DNA from: Actinopolyspora lacussalsi
GTDB lineage: Bacteria > Actinomycetota > Actinomycetes > Mycobacteriales > Pseudonocardiaceae
Direction: 5' to 3'
Assembly (NCBI GenBank): GCA_030803735.1
Contig: JAURUC010000001.1
Coordinates: forward strand, 1,187,501 to 1,251,500
DNA: 64,000 nucleotides
Shown here: positions 54,123 through 62,728 of the stretch, in pieces
How the letters are laid out: the number at the start of each line of letters is the position of its first letter
Numbering within the stretch: the first letter of the stretch is position 1
Program-made: the position numbers and the translations under genes
The notes under the pieces: generated by a model
Database searches by the model: none
Told to the model about the DNA's origin: nothing
What the model saw: the letters and a program-made list of their open reading frames with translations, nothing else

Positions 54123-55520
54123 TCAGACCAGAGTGCGAGCCTGCCAGAGTTCGGGAAAAATCCGATGATTCGCCGAGCTCCGAAGCCAGTGAGCCCCTGT
54201 CGTCCCACCTGTGCCGGTTTTGCAACCTATGATTCGTTCCACCGTCAGCATGTGCTGACAACACCAGCGCCCGTACGCCTCGGCAACATCCATGAGGGAC
54301 TCCGCGAGTCGAAACAGTTGGTCGGAGCGATCTCGTTGCCGGTACACGCTCGTCCACGCACCGAGCACTTTTTCCGAGACGGAAGAATCGTGTGGCACAT
54401 CCTGGTAATTCTGTTTCTCGACAGCCGACCCGGTCCGATCGAGCAACAGCTCCACAGCAACATCGTAAACGCTGCTCTCACGCAACGCGCGCCGGACGTT
54501 TTCTTCCGCACCCGCTATACCGCTGTGGCGTTCAGCCATTTCTTCCGACTTTTTCCCGAGCATAAACTCCATCATTCGGAACATGTAGGAGTCGATCCCC
54601 GATGCCTCTCCGAGTTGGTCACGGAACTCGGCGAAATCAGCTGGGGAAAGAGTGTCGACCACATTCCAAGTACTGCTCAGCGTGTCAAACTCCTGCTTGA
54701 TTCTTCCCAAATGGACGATGGCGTCCTCCACCCGGTTTTCGACAATACGAGCCCGAACGGACCGAGCTTCCTTATAAATCAATTTGAACAGCATTTCCTT
54801 TACCTGGCCGATCACGTAGAACGTCATCTCGGCGGGTGCCCGAGTGTTGGGGAACTGGAGCGACAAGAGTGTGTCTATACTCTGGTAATCAATGTAAGGA
54901 CTCTTGGAAAAATCCCCTCGAGCGGTATGATAAAGCTCCACGAACCTTGGATCAATATTACGTTCCCCGTGTTCGGTGTAATAGTGCCCGAACCTCCGCT
55001 CGTACTCGGCGAACAACCTAGGATTGTCGTGCAGAAAAAGAATATCGTGAAAAGCCATACGACGTATCACGAAAAGCGGCTCCGGAGCCTGCGAAACCTG
55101 AAAATTCGAGTTTCTCGCCGAGGAGTCAGGGCAGTCCGGATAAAACTGTCCGATCATCAATCCTTTTCGCACCGCGATATCCTTCACCGCACCCTGGGCA
55201 TCATCCAGCAGGAAATGCTGGTTTTCCGGAAGTCCCCGTATGACGACAACGAGCGCTCCTATACTCTCCTTACCCGCAGGCCAGTCGATCTTCTGGAATT
55301 CTTCGACGTTCTCCTCCATAAGTGCGGCAAGCTCGGACAGGCCGTCACGATCGGCCACCTCCGCCACACGAAAATCGAGCGTTTCCGCATTTCGAGCGGG
55401 TCCCGCAAACGGGCAAACGGCGCCCGAACGATCCATACTCTCACTCGAACTCTCCAAATGCTCCCGGAACCACTCCACTACTTCCGGAAACTCTTGCGAA
55501 ATAATTTTCTCAGAAAACAA
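54123..55520 (-). CDS. DUF6875 / tryptophan 2,3-dioxygenase-like fusion, distal His replaced
   Basis: 465 residues from TTG, start chosen by GGAGGG 6 nt upstream. Residues about 15-195 match a DUF6875-type domain (GAVCPFAGPA, PDCPDSSARNSNFQ, PLFVIRRMAFHD). From about 210 to the end is a tryptophan 2,3-dioxygenase domain: DYQSIDTLLSLQFP, FYVIGQVKEMLFKL, SSTWNVVDTLSPADFAEFRDQLG, SYMFRMMEFMLGKK, and heme-site RWCCQHMLTVERIIG (axial His about 423) with GTGGTTG (substrate Thr). In canonical TDO the block is FIIQHQTSEL; here the substrate-pocket His is Gly238. So canonical Trp to N-formylkynurenine turnover is doubtful, and an altered reaction is plausible. Second gene of the cluster. Confidence 0.82.
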   Translation of the reverse strand: MFSEKIISQEFPEVVEWFREHLESSSESMDRSGAVCPFAGPARNAETLDFRVAEVADRDGLSELAALMEENVEEFQKIDWPAGKESIGALVVVIRGLPENQHFLLDDAQGAVKDIAVRKGLMIGQFYPDCPDSSARNSNFQVSQAPEPLFVIRRMAFHDILFLHDNPRLFAEYERRFGHYYTEHGERNIDPRFVELYHTARGDFSKSPYIDYQSIDTLLSLQFPNTRAPAEMTFYVIGQVKEMLFKLIYKEARSVRARIVENRVEDAIVHLGRIKQEFDTLSSTWNVVDTLSPADFAEFRDQLGEASGIDSYMFRMMEFMLGKKSEEMAERHSGIAGAEENVRRALRESSVYDVAVELLLDRTGSAVEKQNYQDVPHDSSVSEKVLGAWTSVYRQRDRSDQLFRLAESLMDVAEAYGRWCCQHMLTVERIIGCKTGTGGTTGAHWLRSSANHRIFPELWQARTLV

Positions 55521-55554
55521 GAAAACCCTCCAAAACATGAGCGGATGCACTGAA

Positions 55555-56445
55555 TCAAAAGGACGAATCGAACCAGCTTTCCACCTCCGCGTCTATACCG
55601 AAAAAGTCATAAATAAACCCGGAAAGCTCTTCCGTGCTAATTAATTTTTCCACGGATGGCTGGTCGGGTCGCACGGTGAACCAAGTGGTGCCGTGCAGGA
55701 TATCGTGACGTTCGGGAAGAAAACGTTGCACGAACAGGTTGCGCCGGAAAACCGACGAAGGATGAGTGGTGAGGTAATGATTACCGACTTCGTAGTCCAC
55801 GGTGTACTGAGGTATCATCGTAAAAGTGTAGCGATCCAACCATCCGGCCGGGCTGTACTGCCGTAACCTCCAGAGATCGGTATCGATTTCCGTGCTGTCG
55901 CGCCGAAGGAAGAATTCCCAGCCGCACTGCTCGGAAGAACCGTTCTCCACCAGCTCGACGGGTTCCAACGGACCACCGCCGAACCCCACGTCGCAGAGCC
56001 ACGGATTCGGACTGTCAATGGTTGTGACCATGAGAACGGCGTGCGTGTTGGGACGCGGTGCGGCGCGCGAGTCATCCAACGTATCCCGCTGACGTTTACG
56101 CAGGCCGAGCAACCGCAGCGCGTCAGCTGTCACTCGCGCGTGCAGCCCGGTTACGCCGAAACCGAATCGCTCCAACACGGCCGCGAAAAGCACGACGTGC
56201 TCGTAGCAGTAACCGCCCCGGAGACGATTCACGAGTTTCTCCTGCACATCCGGCAATTCCAGGCTCACCGGCCTTCGGCGGACGATGTCGATCGTCTCGA
56301 AGGGGATGGAAGTGACATGCGAGCGGTGCAGCGCCAACAAAGCCGTTGTTGTGGCGGCTCGTCCGCCCGTATATCCGATACGAGTCAGATACCGCTCGAG
56401 ATCGACTTCGTCGCTCTTCCACAAGCATTGGGCCCCTGAGTTCAC
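55555..56445 (-). CDS. Arylamine N-acetyltransferase-family enzyme, first gene of cluster
   Basis: 296 residues from GTG, after GGGGTGAT. Cys-His-Asp triad of the NAT family: Cys in RLRGGYCYEHVVLFAAVL (about residue 80), His in NTHAVLMV and Asp in LCDVGFGGG. NATs acetylate aromatic amines using acetyl-CoA; relatives in biosynthetic clusters (for example RifF) form amide bonds to release chains. Here it could acylate an aniline-type nitrogen made from tryptophan. It is the promoter-proximal gene; 11-bp tandem repeats lie about 165-210 bp upstream. Confidence 0.9.
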   Translation of the reverse strand: MNSGAQCLWKSDEVDLERYLTRIGYTGGRAATTTALLALHRSHVTSIPFETIDIVRRRPVSLELPDVQEKLVNRLRGGYCYEHVVLFAAVLERFGFGVTGLHARVTADALRLLGLRKRQRDTLDDSRAAPRPNTHAVLMVTTIDSPNPWLCDVGFGGGPLEPVELVENGSSEQCGWEFFLRRDSTEIDTDLWRLRQYSPAGWLDRYTFTMIPQYTVDYEVGNHYLTTHPSSVFRRNLFVQRFLPERHDILHGTTWFTVRPDQPSVEKLISTEELSGFIYDFFGIDAEVESWFDSSF

Positions 56446-56941
56446 CTACATCACCCCTGTTCAGATTCACCACAACCGATCGAAAACCGGCTTAAAACGA
56501 CAACATTCCTCTCACGCACGACCGCTACACCAAAATATTTATTCACTCGATCATCGATTCCCTCGGTGCCACCGTTCACCGCTCTCTGCGCAAACCGTAG
56601 AGAGATCTACTGACGCACCGCTGACTCACCGCTGATGCACCGCTGACAAGTCGCTTACCGAACGAAGATGACATCGAAAGGAAATGCCGATCACTACCGC
56701 TCGGGCGTTCGAGAGCGTTTACTGAGCACTGTAGCACCGGCTCGACGAACAAGGGCTTCGGACAATCATGTCAAAATCGCCAAACGGACAGACACGTCGA
56801 ACAGAGCCGGAAGCTACGGGTGCCGAGCCGCCGGAAGCTCAGCAGGAATTCTCCACCGTACGTATCGGAAAAATATTCATAACATTGCCTGTAGGGCCAG
56901 CGGGAGAGCGTGAGACGATTTCGTTCACCGTGCTCCCCGAC
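56446..56941. other. Control region of the cluster with 11-bp repeats
   Basis: About 500 nt with lower G+C. It contains the 11-bp repeats at 56610-56653. A plus-strand open frame starts at 56768 and is listed separately with low confidence. Otherwise nothing is seen. Confidence 0.5.
56610..56653. repeat. Tandem 11-bp repeats upstream of the cluster, SARP-site spacing
   Basis: CTGACGCACCG, CTGACTCACCG and CTGATGCACCG follow without a break (56610-56642), then a degenerate CTGACAAGTCG. Read on the minus strand, the direction of the cluster, this gives a CGGTGnn heptamer every 11 bp. Direct heptamers with 11-bp period are the binding pattern of SARP activators, which control antibiotic clusters. 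TAGATC just beyond the repeats (minus strand) may be the -10 element. Confidence 0.55.
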
Positions 56942-56998
56942 TCACTCTCCGGAGGGATCGTGGTGCTCACCCAGCCCCGCGAACCAGCCCGCGTAGGG
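56768..56998 (+). CDS. Uncertain short reading frame divergent from the cluster
   Basis: An ATG opens a frame of protein-like composition for about 70 codons: a polar N-terminus, then FSTVRIGKIFITLPVGPAG and ETISFTVLPDSLSGGIVVL, hydrophobic and beta-like. Beyond about 56942 it runs antisense to a conserved minus-strand gene and the frame (open to 57595) no longer looks like protein. No ribosome site is evident. It may be a decayed remnant of an acquired gene, a small protein ending near here, or chance. The end given is arbitrary, at the point where the protein-like character is lost. Confidence 0.2.
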
Positions 56999-57280
56999 CG
57001 TGTCGCCGACCGCGTACCCGGTGAGATCGGGAGCTCCGTCTGTCCACCACACCGGACCGCGCTCTCCCAGGGCACGCTTCGCCGCATCGACCTCGGTCCG
57101 CGCCTCTTCCCGGGCGGCGGCGTCCTCCCGGCGCATCGCGGCCCGCTTCTTCCTGCGGGCGGCCATCAGTTCCCGCACGAGTTCGTCCCGACGGTCCGGA
57201 TCGAGATCCGGATTCGTGCGGCGCCACAACCTGCCACGTGCCACGAAGTAACGCCCGTCCGGTGTCACGGGGTGACGCAT
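56942..57280 (-). CDS. Conserved hypothetical small protein
   Basis: 112 residues. MRHPVTPDGRYFVARGRLWRR at the start (given in part), a charged helix rich in Ala/Arg/Glu (RKKRAAMRREDAAAREE), then the conserved end LGERGPVWWTDGAPDLTGY and DTPYAGWFA. Proteins of this length and ending are found across bacteria, with unknown function. Likely cytoplasmic and helical. Marks the return to high-G+C sequence after the cluster. Confidence 0.78.
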   Translation of the reverse strand: MRHPVTPDGRYFVARGRLWRRTNPDLDPDRRDELVRELMAARRKKRAAMRREDAAAREEARTEVDAAKRALGERGPVWWTDGAPDLTGYAVGDTPYAGWFAGLGEHHDPSGE

Positions 57281-57624
57281 GGCGTCATGCTATCGGCGAC
57301 TTCGAGGATCGCACCGCACGAACAACCGATCGGTTCGTTCGGCAGCGGAGCCACGACACCTACTGCTGGATGCCACCGCTCGCACGAGCAGTTTATTTCG
57401 ATCAATACTGAAACTTCAAACGCACTATTGCTGAAGGACGGCATCTCTCGATCCGGTACCGATCCGACACTGCCGTTCGAGGAGGGGCGAGAACGGAAAC
57501 CGCCAAGGGGCGACACGCCGAATCCGTCGAGCTCGGACAGTGGCGTGCGCGGCGTCACAACCGTGCGGCATAACATGACCGAGCGACATCCGTGATCTTC
57601 GTTTCCGGAAGGGGACTCCACGCA
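57281..57624. other. Gene-free divergent region
   Basis: About 340 nt between the small conserved protein and the next MBL-fold gene. An in-frame GTG for the MBL gene exists at 57592. No other gene is supported. Confidence 0.4.
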
Positions 57625-58515
57625 GTGACGGCCACCGCGATCACTCGTATCGGTAAGCACAGCTCCGCCTACCTGCAGCTGCCGGGCGGCTGGTTCCACA
57701 ACAACGCGGGCTGGATCACCGGGGAGCACCGGACCCTGCTCGTCGACACCTGCGCCACCGAGAGCCGCAGCCGGGCCCTGTTGGAAGCGGCGCGAGGTCC
57801 CGAGCCGGAGACGGGGTTGACCGCCGTGCTCACCCACGCTCACGGCGACCACTCGCACGGAGCACGTCAGGTGGTCGAACACGGCGGCTCGGTCCACGCG
57901 GCGAACTCAGCGGTCGAGGAGATCCACGACGGGCCGCACACCTACCCGGAACTGTTCGAGTACGCCGACTGGGGCTCGATCGACCCGCCGGATCACATCA
58001 CTCCGGTAACCGGGCGAACCACCGTCGATCTCGGCGGTACCCACGCCGAGATCCACCCGGTGCCCACGAGGGCGCACACCGACGGGGACCTGGTGATCCA
58101 CCACCCCGACGACGGTGTGCTGTTCACCGGCGATCTGCTGTTCCACGGCGTCACTCCCCTGGCGCTGCACGGCAGCATCGGGGGCTGGATCGAGGCACTG
58201 GACTGGTTGGAGACCTTCGAGGCGGACACCCTGGTCCCCGGACACGGCCCGGTGATCACCCGCGACGACTCCGTGCTCGCGCAGCAGCGCGAGTACCTGC
58301 GATGGCTGCTCGACAACACCACCGAGGCGCTGCCCGAGTTCGCCAGGCTGGAAGACCTGGCGCGGCGGGGTTGGCCCGAGTGGCACGACGCGGAACGCCA
58401 TTCGGTCAACCTGCGCGTGGCGCACGCCGAGAACCGTCGTCACACCCCGGACATCGCCGACGCGATCGCCGCGATGCTCGGTGCGGCGGGAAGCCGGATC
58501 CCGCTGGAGCTGTGA
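57625..58515 (+). CDS. Metallo-beta-lactamase-fold hydrolase
   Basis: 296 residues from GTG (upstream alternative at 57592). Zinc motifs: HAHGDHSHG (HxHxDH, about residue 73), a later His in PTRAHTDGDLVIH, the Asp in FTGDLLFHGVTPL, and VPGHGP. The N-terminal WFHNNAGWITG strand pair is typical of alkylsulfatase/cyclase-related MBL proteins from actinomycete secondary metabolism. Substrate unknown. It lies 49 nt ahead of the DUF2236 gene, so the two may form an operon. Confidence 0.87.
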   Translation: MTATAITRIGKHSSAYLQLPGGWFHNNAGWITGEHRTLLVDTCATESRSRALLEAARGPEPETGLTAVLTHAHGDHSHGARQVVEHGGSVHAANSAVEEIHDGPHTYPELFEYADWGSIDPPDHITPVTGRTTVDLGGTHAEIHPVPTRAHTDGDLVIHHPDDGVLFTGDLLFHGVTPLALHGSIGGWIEALDWLETFEADTLVPGHGPVITRDDSVLAQQREYLRWLLDNTTEALPEFARLEDLARRGWPEWHDAERHSVNLRVAHAENRRHTPDIADAIAAMLGAAGSRIPLEL

Positions 58516-58564
58516 GGGCCTCGCACCGTGGCGCGCGTGGCACGGATGCGCGCACGATGGCGGT

Positions 58565-59455
58565 ATGACCGTATCGCGGCTGCGCTCCCGGCTGGGAGCG
58601 AGCGTATTCGAACACGTGGCGGGCTCGGAGGGACCGGAACGTAGGGAGCGCATCCACTCCACCACGGGACCGCGCTGGTTCGACGAGGAACGGCCGATCC
58701 GGCGGGTGCACGCGGATGCCTCGATGTTCGTCGGCGGGTTGCGGGCACTGCTGCTGCAGTCGCTGCACCCGCTGGCGATGGCCGGGGTCAACGCGCACTC
58801 CGGTTACCGGGGTGATCCGTGGGGACGGCTGCAACGAACCAGCTACTTCCTGGCGGTGACCACGTTCGGCACCGCCGACGACGCCGAGCAGACCGTCCGC
58901 CGGATCCGTGCGGTGCACGAGCACGTAGCGGGAACCGCGCCCGACGGACGCGGTTACGCGGCCACCGACCCGCGGCTGCTGCGCTGGGTGCACATCGCCG
59001 AGATCGACAGTTTCCTGCGGGCGCACCAGCGCTACGGCGAGCGCCCGTTGGACGCTCCCGGTCGGGACGGCTATGTCGCAGACACCGCCCACGTCGCACG
59101 TGAGCTCGGCGTGATCGACCCACCGGAGACCGAGGCCGAACTGGACGAGCAGATCCGGCAGTACCGTCCCGAACTGGCGGGAACCCCGGAAGCGCGCTCC
59201 ACCGCGCGGTTCCTGCTGCTGGAACCACCGCTGCCGTTGGCGGCCCGTGCCCCTTACGCGGGACTGGCGGCGGCGGCCGTGGCACTGCTGCCCCGCTGGG
59301 CGCGACTGCCGCTGCGGCTGCCGTACCTGCCGGTGACCGAGGCGACTCTGGTGCGACTGAGCGGGCGGACCGTCACGGCGGGTATCCGCTGGGCGATGAC
59401 CGCACCCTCCCGGCAAGAGCACCCGTCCCGGCGGGAGCAGCCCGCGGAAGGGTGA
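58565..59455 (+). CDS. DUF2236 (MpaB-like) heme oxygenase-family protein
   Basis: 296 residues, start ATG. The family block FVGGLRALLLQSLHPLAMAGVNAHSGYRGDPWGRLQRT (in parts, residues 58-95) contains the His expected to ligate heme, and a WVHIAEIDSFLRAHQRYG block around 140 has the second invariant type. Relatives include the rubber-degrading Lcp and MpaB' enzymes, all heme-dependent. Reaction and substrate unknown here. A moderately hydrophobic C-terminal region (AAAAVALLPRWARLPLRLPYL) may associate with membrane. Confidence 0.85.
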   Translation: MTVSRLRSRLGASVFEHVAGSEGPERRERIHSTTGPRWFDEERPIRRVHADASMFVGGLRALLLQSLHPLAMAGVNAHSGYRGDPWGRLQRTSYFLAVTTFGTADDAEQTVRRIRAVHEHVAGTAPDGRGYAATDPRLLRWVHIAEIDSFLRAHQRYGERPLDAPGRDGYVADTAHVARELGVIDPPETEAELDEQIRQYRPELAGTPEARSTARFLLLEPPLPLAARAPYAGLAAAAVALLPRWARLPLRLPYLPVTEATLVRLSGRTVTAGIRWAMTAPSRQEHPSRREQPAEG

Positions 59456-59541
59456 CGACCTCGCTTCCGCAGCGGCCGGACATTCGCGACGGGCTCGGAG
59501 GGAGAACTCACGGCAGCCCGGGACATGCCGCCGCGAATTCT

Positions 59542-60915
59542 TTACGAGTTCTTGATGCGACCGTAGCGGGCCAGCGCCTCCTGCCGCTCGTGCGAGTGAT
59601 CGACCGCCGGTGCGGGATAGTCCGGCGCCCGCGCGCCGTCGAGCTTCCACGGACGGTGCACCCTGCTGCCGTCGACACCGCGCAGTTCCGACACGTACCG
59701 GCGCACGTACTCCCCTGAGGGGTCGAACTTCTCACCCTGCGTGGTCGGGTTGAAGACGCGGAAGTAGGGCGCGGCGTCGGTGCCGCTGCCCGCCGCCCAC
59801 TGCCAGCCGTGCTGGTTGGAGGCCAGATCCCCGTCCACCAGGTGCAGCATGAAATGGCGAGCTCCCCACCACCAGGGCAGATGCAGATCCTTGACCAGGA
59901 AACTGGCCACGATCATCCGCACGCGGTTGTGCATCCAGCCCTCGTGCAGCAGTTGGCGCATTCCCGCGTCCACGATCGGGAAGCCAGTCCGTCCCGCGCA
60001 CCAGACGTCGAACAGCACGTTCGCCTCGCTGCCGGTGTCCAGCGGCATCCGGTCGAAGCGGGTGTCGAAGTTGTACCGGGCGCTGGCGGGCCAGTTCCAC
60101 AGCACGTCGGCGTAGAACTCCCGGAAGGCCAGTTCGTTGCGGTAGCTCCCCGCGCCGTGGTGGTCCAGTCGGGACAGATCGCGCAGCATCGTGCGGGGGT
60201 GCACGCACCCCCAACGCAGGTAGGCCGACATTCTGCTGGTCCCGGCGATGTCCGGCCGGTCGCGCTGCTGGTTGTACTCCGCCAGGCCCGATTCGACGAA
60301 CTCGTGCCAACGGCGCAGTGCGTTCGTCTCGCCCGGTGGTGGCAGCTCGGGGCCCGCGTCCCGCTCGACGTCGGGAACGGGCAGACCGTCGAGTCCGTCG
60401 GGGCTCATCCATTCCACGGTGTCCACACCGGTCTCGGCGGGGAGCGGCCAGCCGTGCTCGGACCAGGCACGGCGGAACGGGGTGAATACCTTGTACGGCG
60501 TACCGTCGGCCTTGGTGATCCGTCCCGGTGTCACCGCGTAGGGCGAGCCCGTGACCTCCCAGTCGACTCCTCGTTCCCGCAGCGCTTCGCGTACACGCCC
60601 GTCACGGCGACTGCCGTAGGGGTTGGTGTCGGCGGAGACGTGCACACTCTCCGCACCGACGCGCCCGGCCAGTTCCGGCAGCACCTCGGCGGGGTCCCCG
60701 TGCCTAATCAGCAACCGGTGCCCGAGACGCTCGTCCAGCTCACGCAGACACCCGTACAGGAAGTCGCGCCGACTGGCCCCGGCCGGGCGCAGCAGGTTGT
60801 CGTCGAGCACGAACACCGCCAACACGGATTCGGACCGGCGTGCGGCGGTCAGCAGGGCCGCGTGGTCGGACAGTCGCAGGTCACGGCGGAACCACAGAAT
60901 CGCGGGGGCGGTCAC
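59542..60915 (-). CDS. phr: Deoxyribodipyrimidine photolyase / cryptochrome family
   Basis: 457 residues from GTG. N-terminal antenna domain (AILWFRRDLRLSDHAAL). The FAD domain has GTSRMSAYLRWGCVHPRT (about residue 226), LAFREFYADVLWNWP, TGFPIVDAGMRQL, GWMHNRVRMIVASFLVKDL and WWGARHFMLHLVDGDLASNQHGWQW (in parts). The WMHNRVRM and DxDxANN-type block is of class I CPD photolyase. It repairs UV-induced pyrimidine dimers with light. Divergent from the FAD oxidoreductase gene. Confidence 0.95.
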   Translation of the reverse strand: MTAPAILWFRRDLRLSDHAALLTAARRSESVLAVFVLDDNLLRPAGASRRDFLYGCLRELDERLGHRLLIRHGDPAEVLPELAGRVGAESVHVSADTNPYGSRRDGRVREALRERGVDWEVTGSPYAVTPGRITKADGTPYKVFTPFRRAWSEHGWPLPAETGVDTVEWMSPDGLDGLPVPDVERDAGPELPPPGETNALRRWHEFVESGLAEYNQQRDRPDIAGTSRMSAYLRWGCVHPRTMLRDLSRLDHHGAGSYRNELAFREFYADVLWNWPASARYNFDTRFDRMPLDTGSEANVLFDVWCAGRTGFPIVDAGMRQLLHEGWMHNRVRMIVASFLVKDLHLPWWWGARHFMLHLVDGDLASNQHGWQWAAGSGTDAAPYFRVFNPTTQGEKFDPSGEYVRRYVSELRGVDGSRVHRPWKLDGARAPDYPAPAVDHSHERQEALARYGRIKNS

Positions 60916-61067
60916 GCCGCACGAGGCTACTGGATCGGTCCGGCGTCCCCGTGGCCGCGGGGACGAGGTTTCGGCAGCACATCCCACCATTCCGACTGGA
61001 CTCACTCGATCGAATGACAGATGCTCGCCGAGTGGCGCGGCGCGGATGCGGTTACTAGGTTCACCGC

Positions 61068-62312
61068 GTGGCCTCGGAAGTGATCGTCGTGGGCGCCGGG
61101 CTCGCCGGACTGAGCGCCGCCGAGCGGTTGGTCTCGCGTGGTGTAAGGGTTCTGGTGCTGGAGGCGGCCGAGGAGCCCGGCGGACGGGTTCGCACCGACG
61201 AGGTGGACGGTTTCCGGTTGGACCGCGGTTTCCAGGTGCTGGCTCCCGCCTACCCCGAGGTGCGGAACCGCGTCGACGTGCCCGCCCTGGAACCGCGGCG
61301 GTTCACCAGGGGAATACGACACGTCCGGCGCGACGGCCGCGTCGTGCGGCTGGCCGATCCACGCACGGATCCGGCCGGTATCGGTGAGCTCGTGCGCGGT
61401 GGACTGCCGATTCCGGACGCGGCCGCGCTCGGCCTTTTCACCGCCCGCGACGCGCTGCTGCCGGGCAGGCACCTCACCTCGGCACCGGACCGTTCCACCC
61501 GCGTGGACCTGGCACGCCGAGGTCTGTCGACGCGAACGGTCGAGGAGCTGTTCCGGCCGTTCCTCTCCGGGGTATTCCTGGAGGACCGGCTGTCCACCTC
61601 CTCGCGGTTCTTCCACCACGTGTGGCGCTGCTTCGCCCGTGCCGCGCCGGTGCTGCCCCGTACCGGGATGGCCGCGCTGCCGCGGCAGCTCGCCGCGCGG
61701 CTGTCACCGGCGAGCATCAGGTACGAACAGCCGGTCGCCGAGGTCTCACCTGGGCGGATACGACTGCGCGACGGCGCGACGATGCGGGGGCGGGCCGTGG
61801 TGGTGGCCACCGACGCGAGCACCGCCGGTGAACTGCTCCCGGGACTGCGGGTTCCCGCGTGGAACGCCGTGACGACCTTCTACCACCGTGCCCGGCACAG
61901 CCCGGTACGCGGTGGCACGATCGTCACCGACGCACGACGGGCGGTGCTCAACACCACGGTGCTCAGCGACGTGGCACCGTCCTACTCGCCCGACGGGAGC
62001 AGTCTGATCAGCACCTCGGTTCTCGGAGCACTCCCCGATCCGCACGCGGTGGAACCGGAGGTCCGGGAACACCTGGCCCGACTGTTCGGCAGCGGCACCC
62101 GGGAGTGGCAGTGGCTGGCGACGTATCCGATTCCACGCGCGCTTCCCGCCATGCCCGCGCCACATCCGTTCCGGCGAAAGGTACGGCTGCGCGACGGGCT
62201 GTACGTGTGCGGCGATCACCGCGACACCAGCTCGATCCAGGGTGCGCTCGTCTCGGGGCGACGCGCCGCCGAAGCGGTGTTGGCCGATCTGGACCGCGGC
62301 GAGCATCCCTGA
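61068..62312 (+). CDS. FAD-dependent amine-oxidase/phytoene-desaturase-like oxidoreductase
   Basis: 414 residues from GTG; the sequence TAGGTT 6 nt before the GTG suggests a leaderless transcript. N-terminal dinucleotide fold VIVVGAGLAGLSAAERLVSRG with GGRVRT and late CGDHRDTSSIQGALVSG. It resembles carotenoid-desaturase-like FAD proteins often next to photolyases in actinomycetes. No lycopene or carotenoid genes follow within the window, so the substrate remains unknown. Divergent from the photolyase with 152 nt between. Confidence 0.85.
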   Translation: MASEVIVVGAGLAGLSAAERLVSRGVRVLVLEAAEEPGGRVRTDEVDGFRLDRGFQVLAPAYPEVRNRVDVPALEPRRFTRGIRHVRRDGRVVRLADPRTDPAGIGELVRGGLPIPDAAALGLFTARDALLPGRHLTSAPDRSTRVDLARRGLSTRTVEELFRPFLSGVFLEDRLSTSSRFFHHVWRCFARAAPVLPRTGMAALPRQLAARLSPASIRYEQPVAEVSPGRIRLRDGATMRGRAVVVATDASTAGELLPGLRVPAWNAVTTFYHRARHSPVRGGTIVTDARRAVLNTTVLSDVAPSYSPDGSSLISTSVLGALPDPHAVEPEVREHLARLFGSGTREWQWLATYPIPRALPAMPAPHPFRRKVRLRDGLYVCGDHRDTSSIQGALVSGRRAAEAVLADLDRGEHP

Positions 62313-62728
62313 CTGGGGTTGTGCGGTCCGATTCGGAGCACCAGTGCCGAACCACCACCGGTGGGATCGGCACCCCGTAGTGTCGACTTCCCACGAAATC
62401 GCCGAGCGGGTGGGGTGGTACGCGGTCGGCACCGTCTGGGTGGGCGTCAATTTCTCGCGAAATTTCCCCCGCCCCGCGCCATACGTCGAGAAGCGACCAT
62501 GCGAGTCGCAGCGCGCGTGTGCCCGGTGCGTGAGTCGGATGCATTGCAAGGCCGGGCCGCCTCGCCGCGTAGATCGCTACTCAAGAGCGGCCCAACACCG
62601 CAAGGCGCCGACTCACGTGACGGCTACGCAACCACCACACCAGAGCGACCAGCCCAGCAACGCAGCGAGAGCCGTGCGGGAGGTTCCGCCAAGGGAGACC
62701 GCAGAGCGGGCACCACCGGAAAGTTCAG
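62313..62728. other. Gene-free region
   Basis: About 415 nt between the FAD oxidoreductase and the DUF202 genes. The A+T content is locally higher but no frame or hairpin stands out. Confidence 0.4.

Noticed and set aside
56942..57595. Continuation of the 56768 frame to 275 codons
   Set aside because: This part is antisense to a conserved minus-strand protein and has no sensible protein composition.
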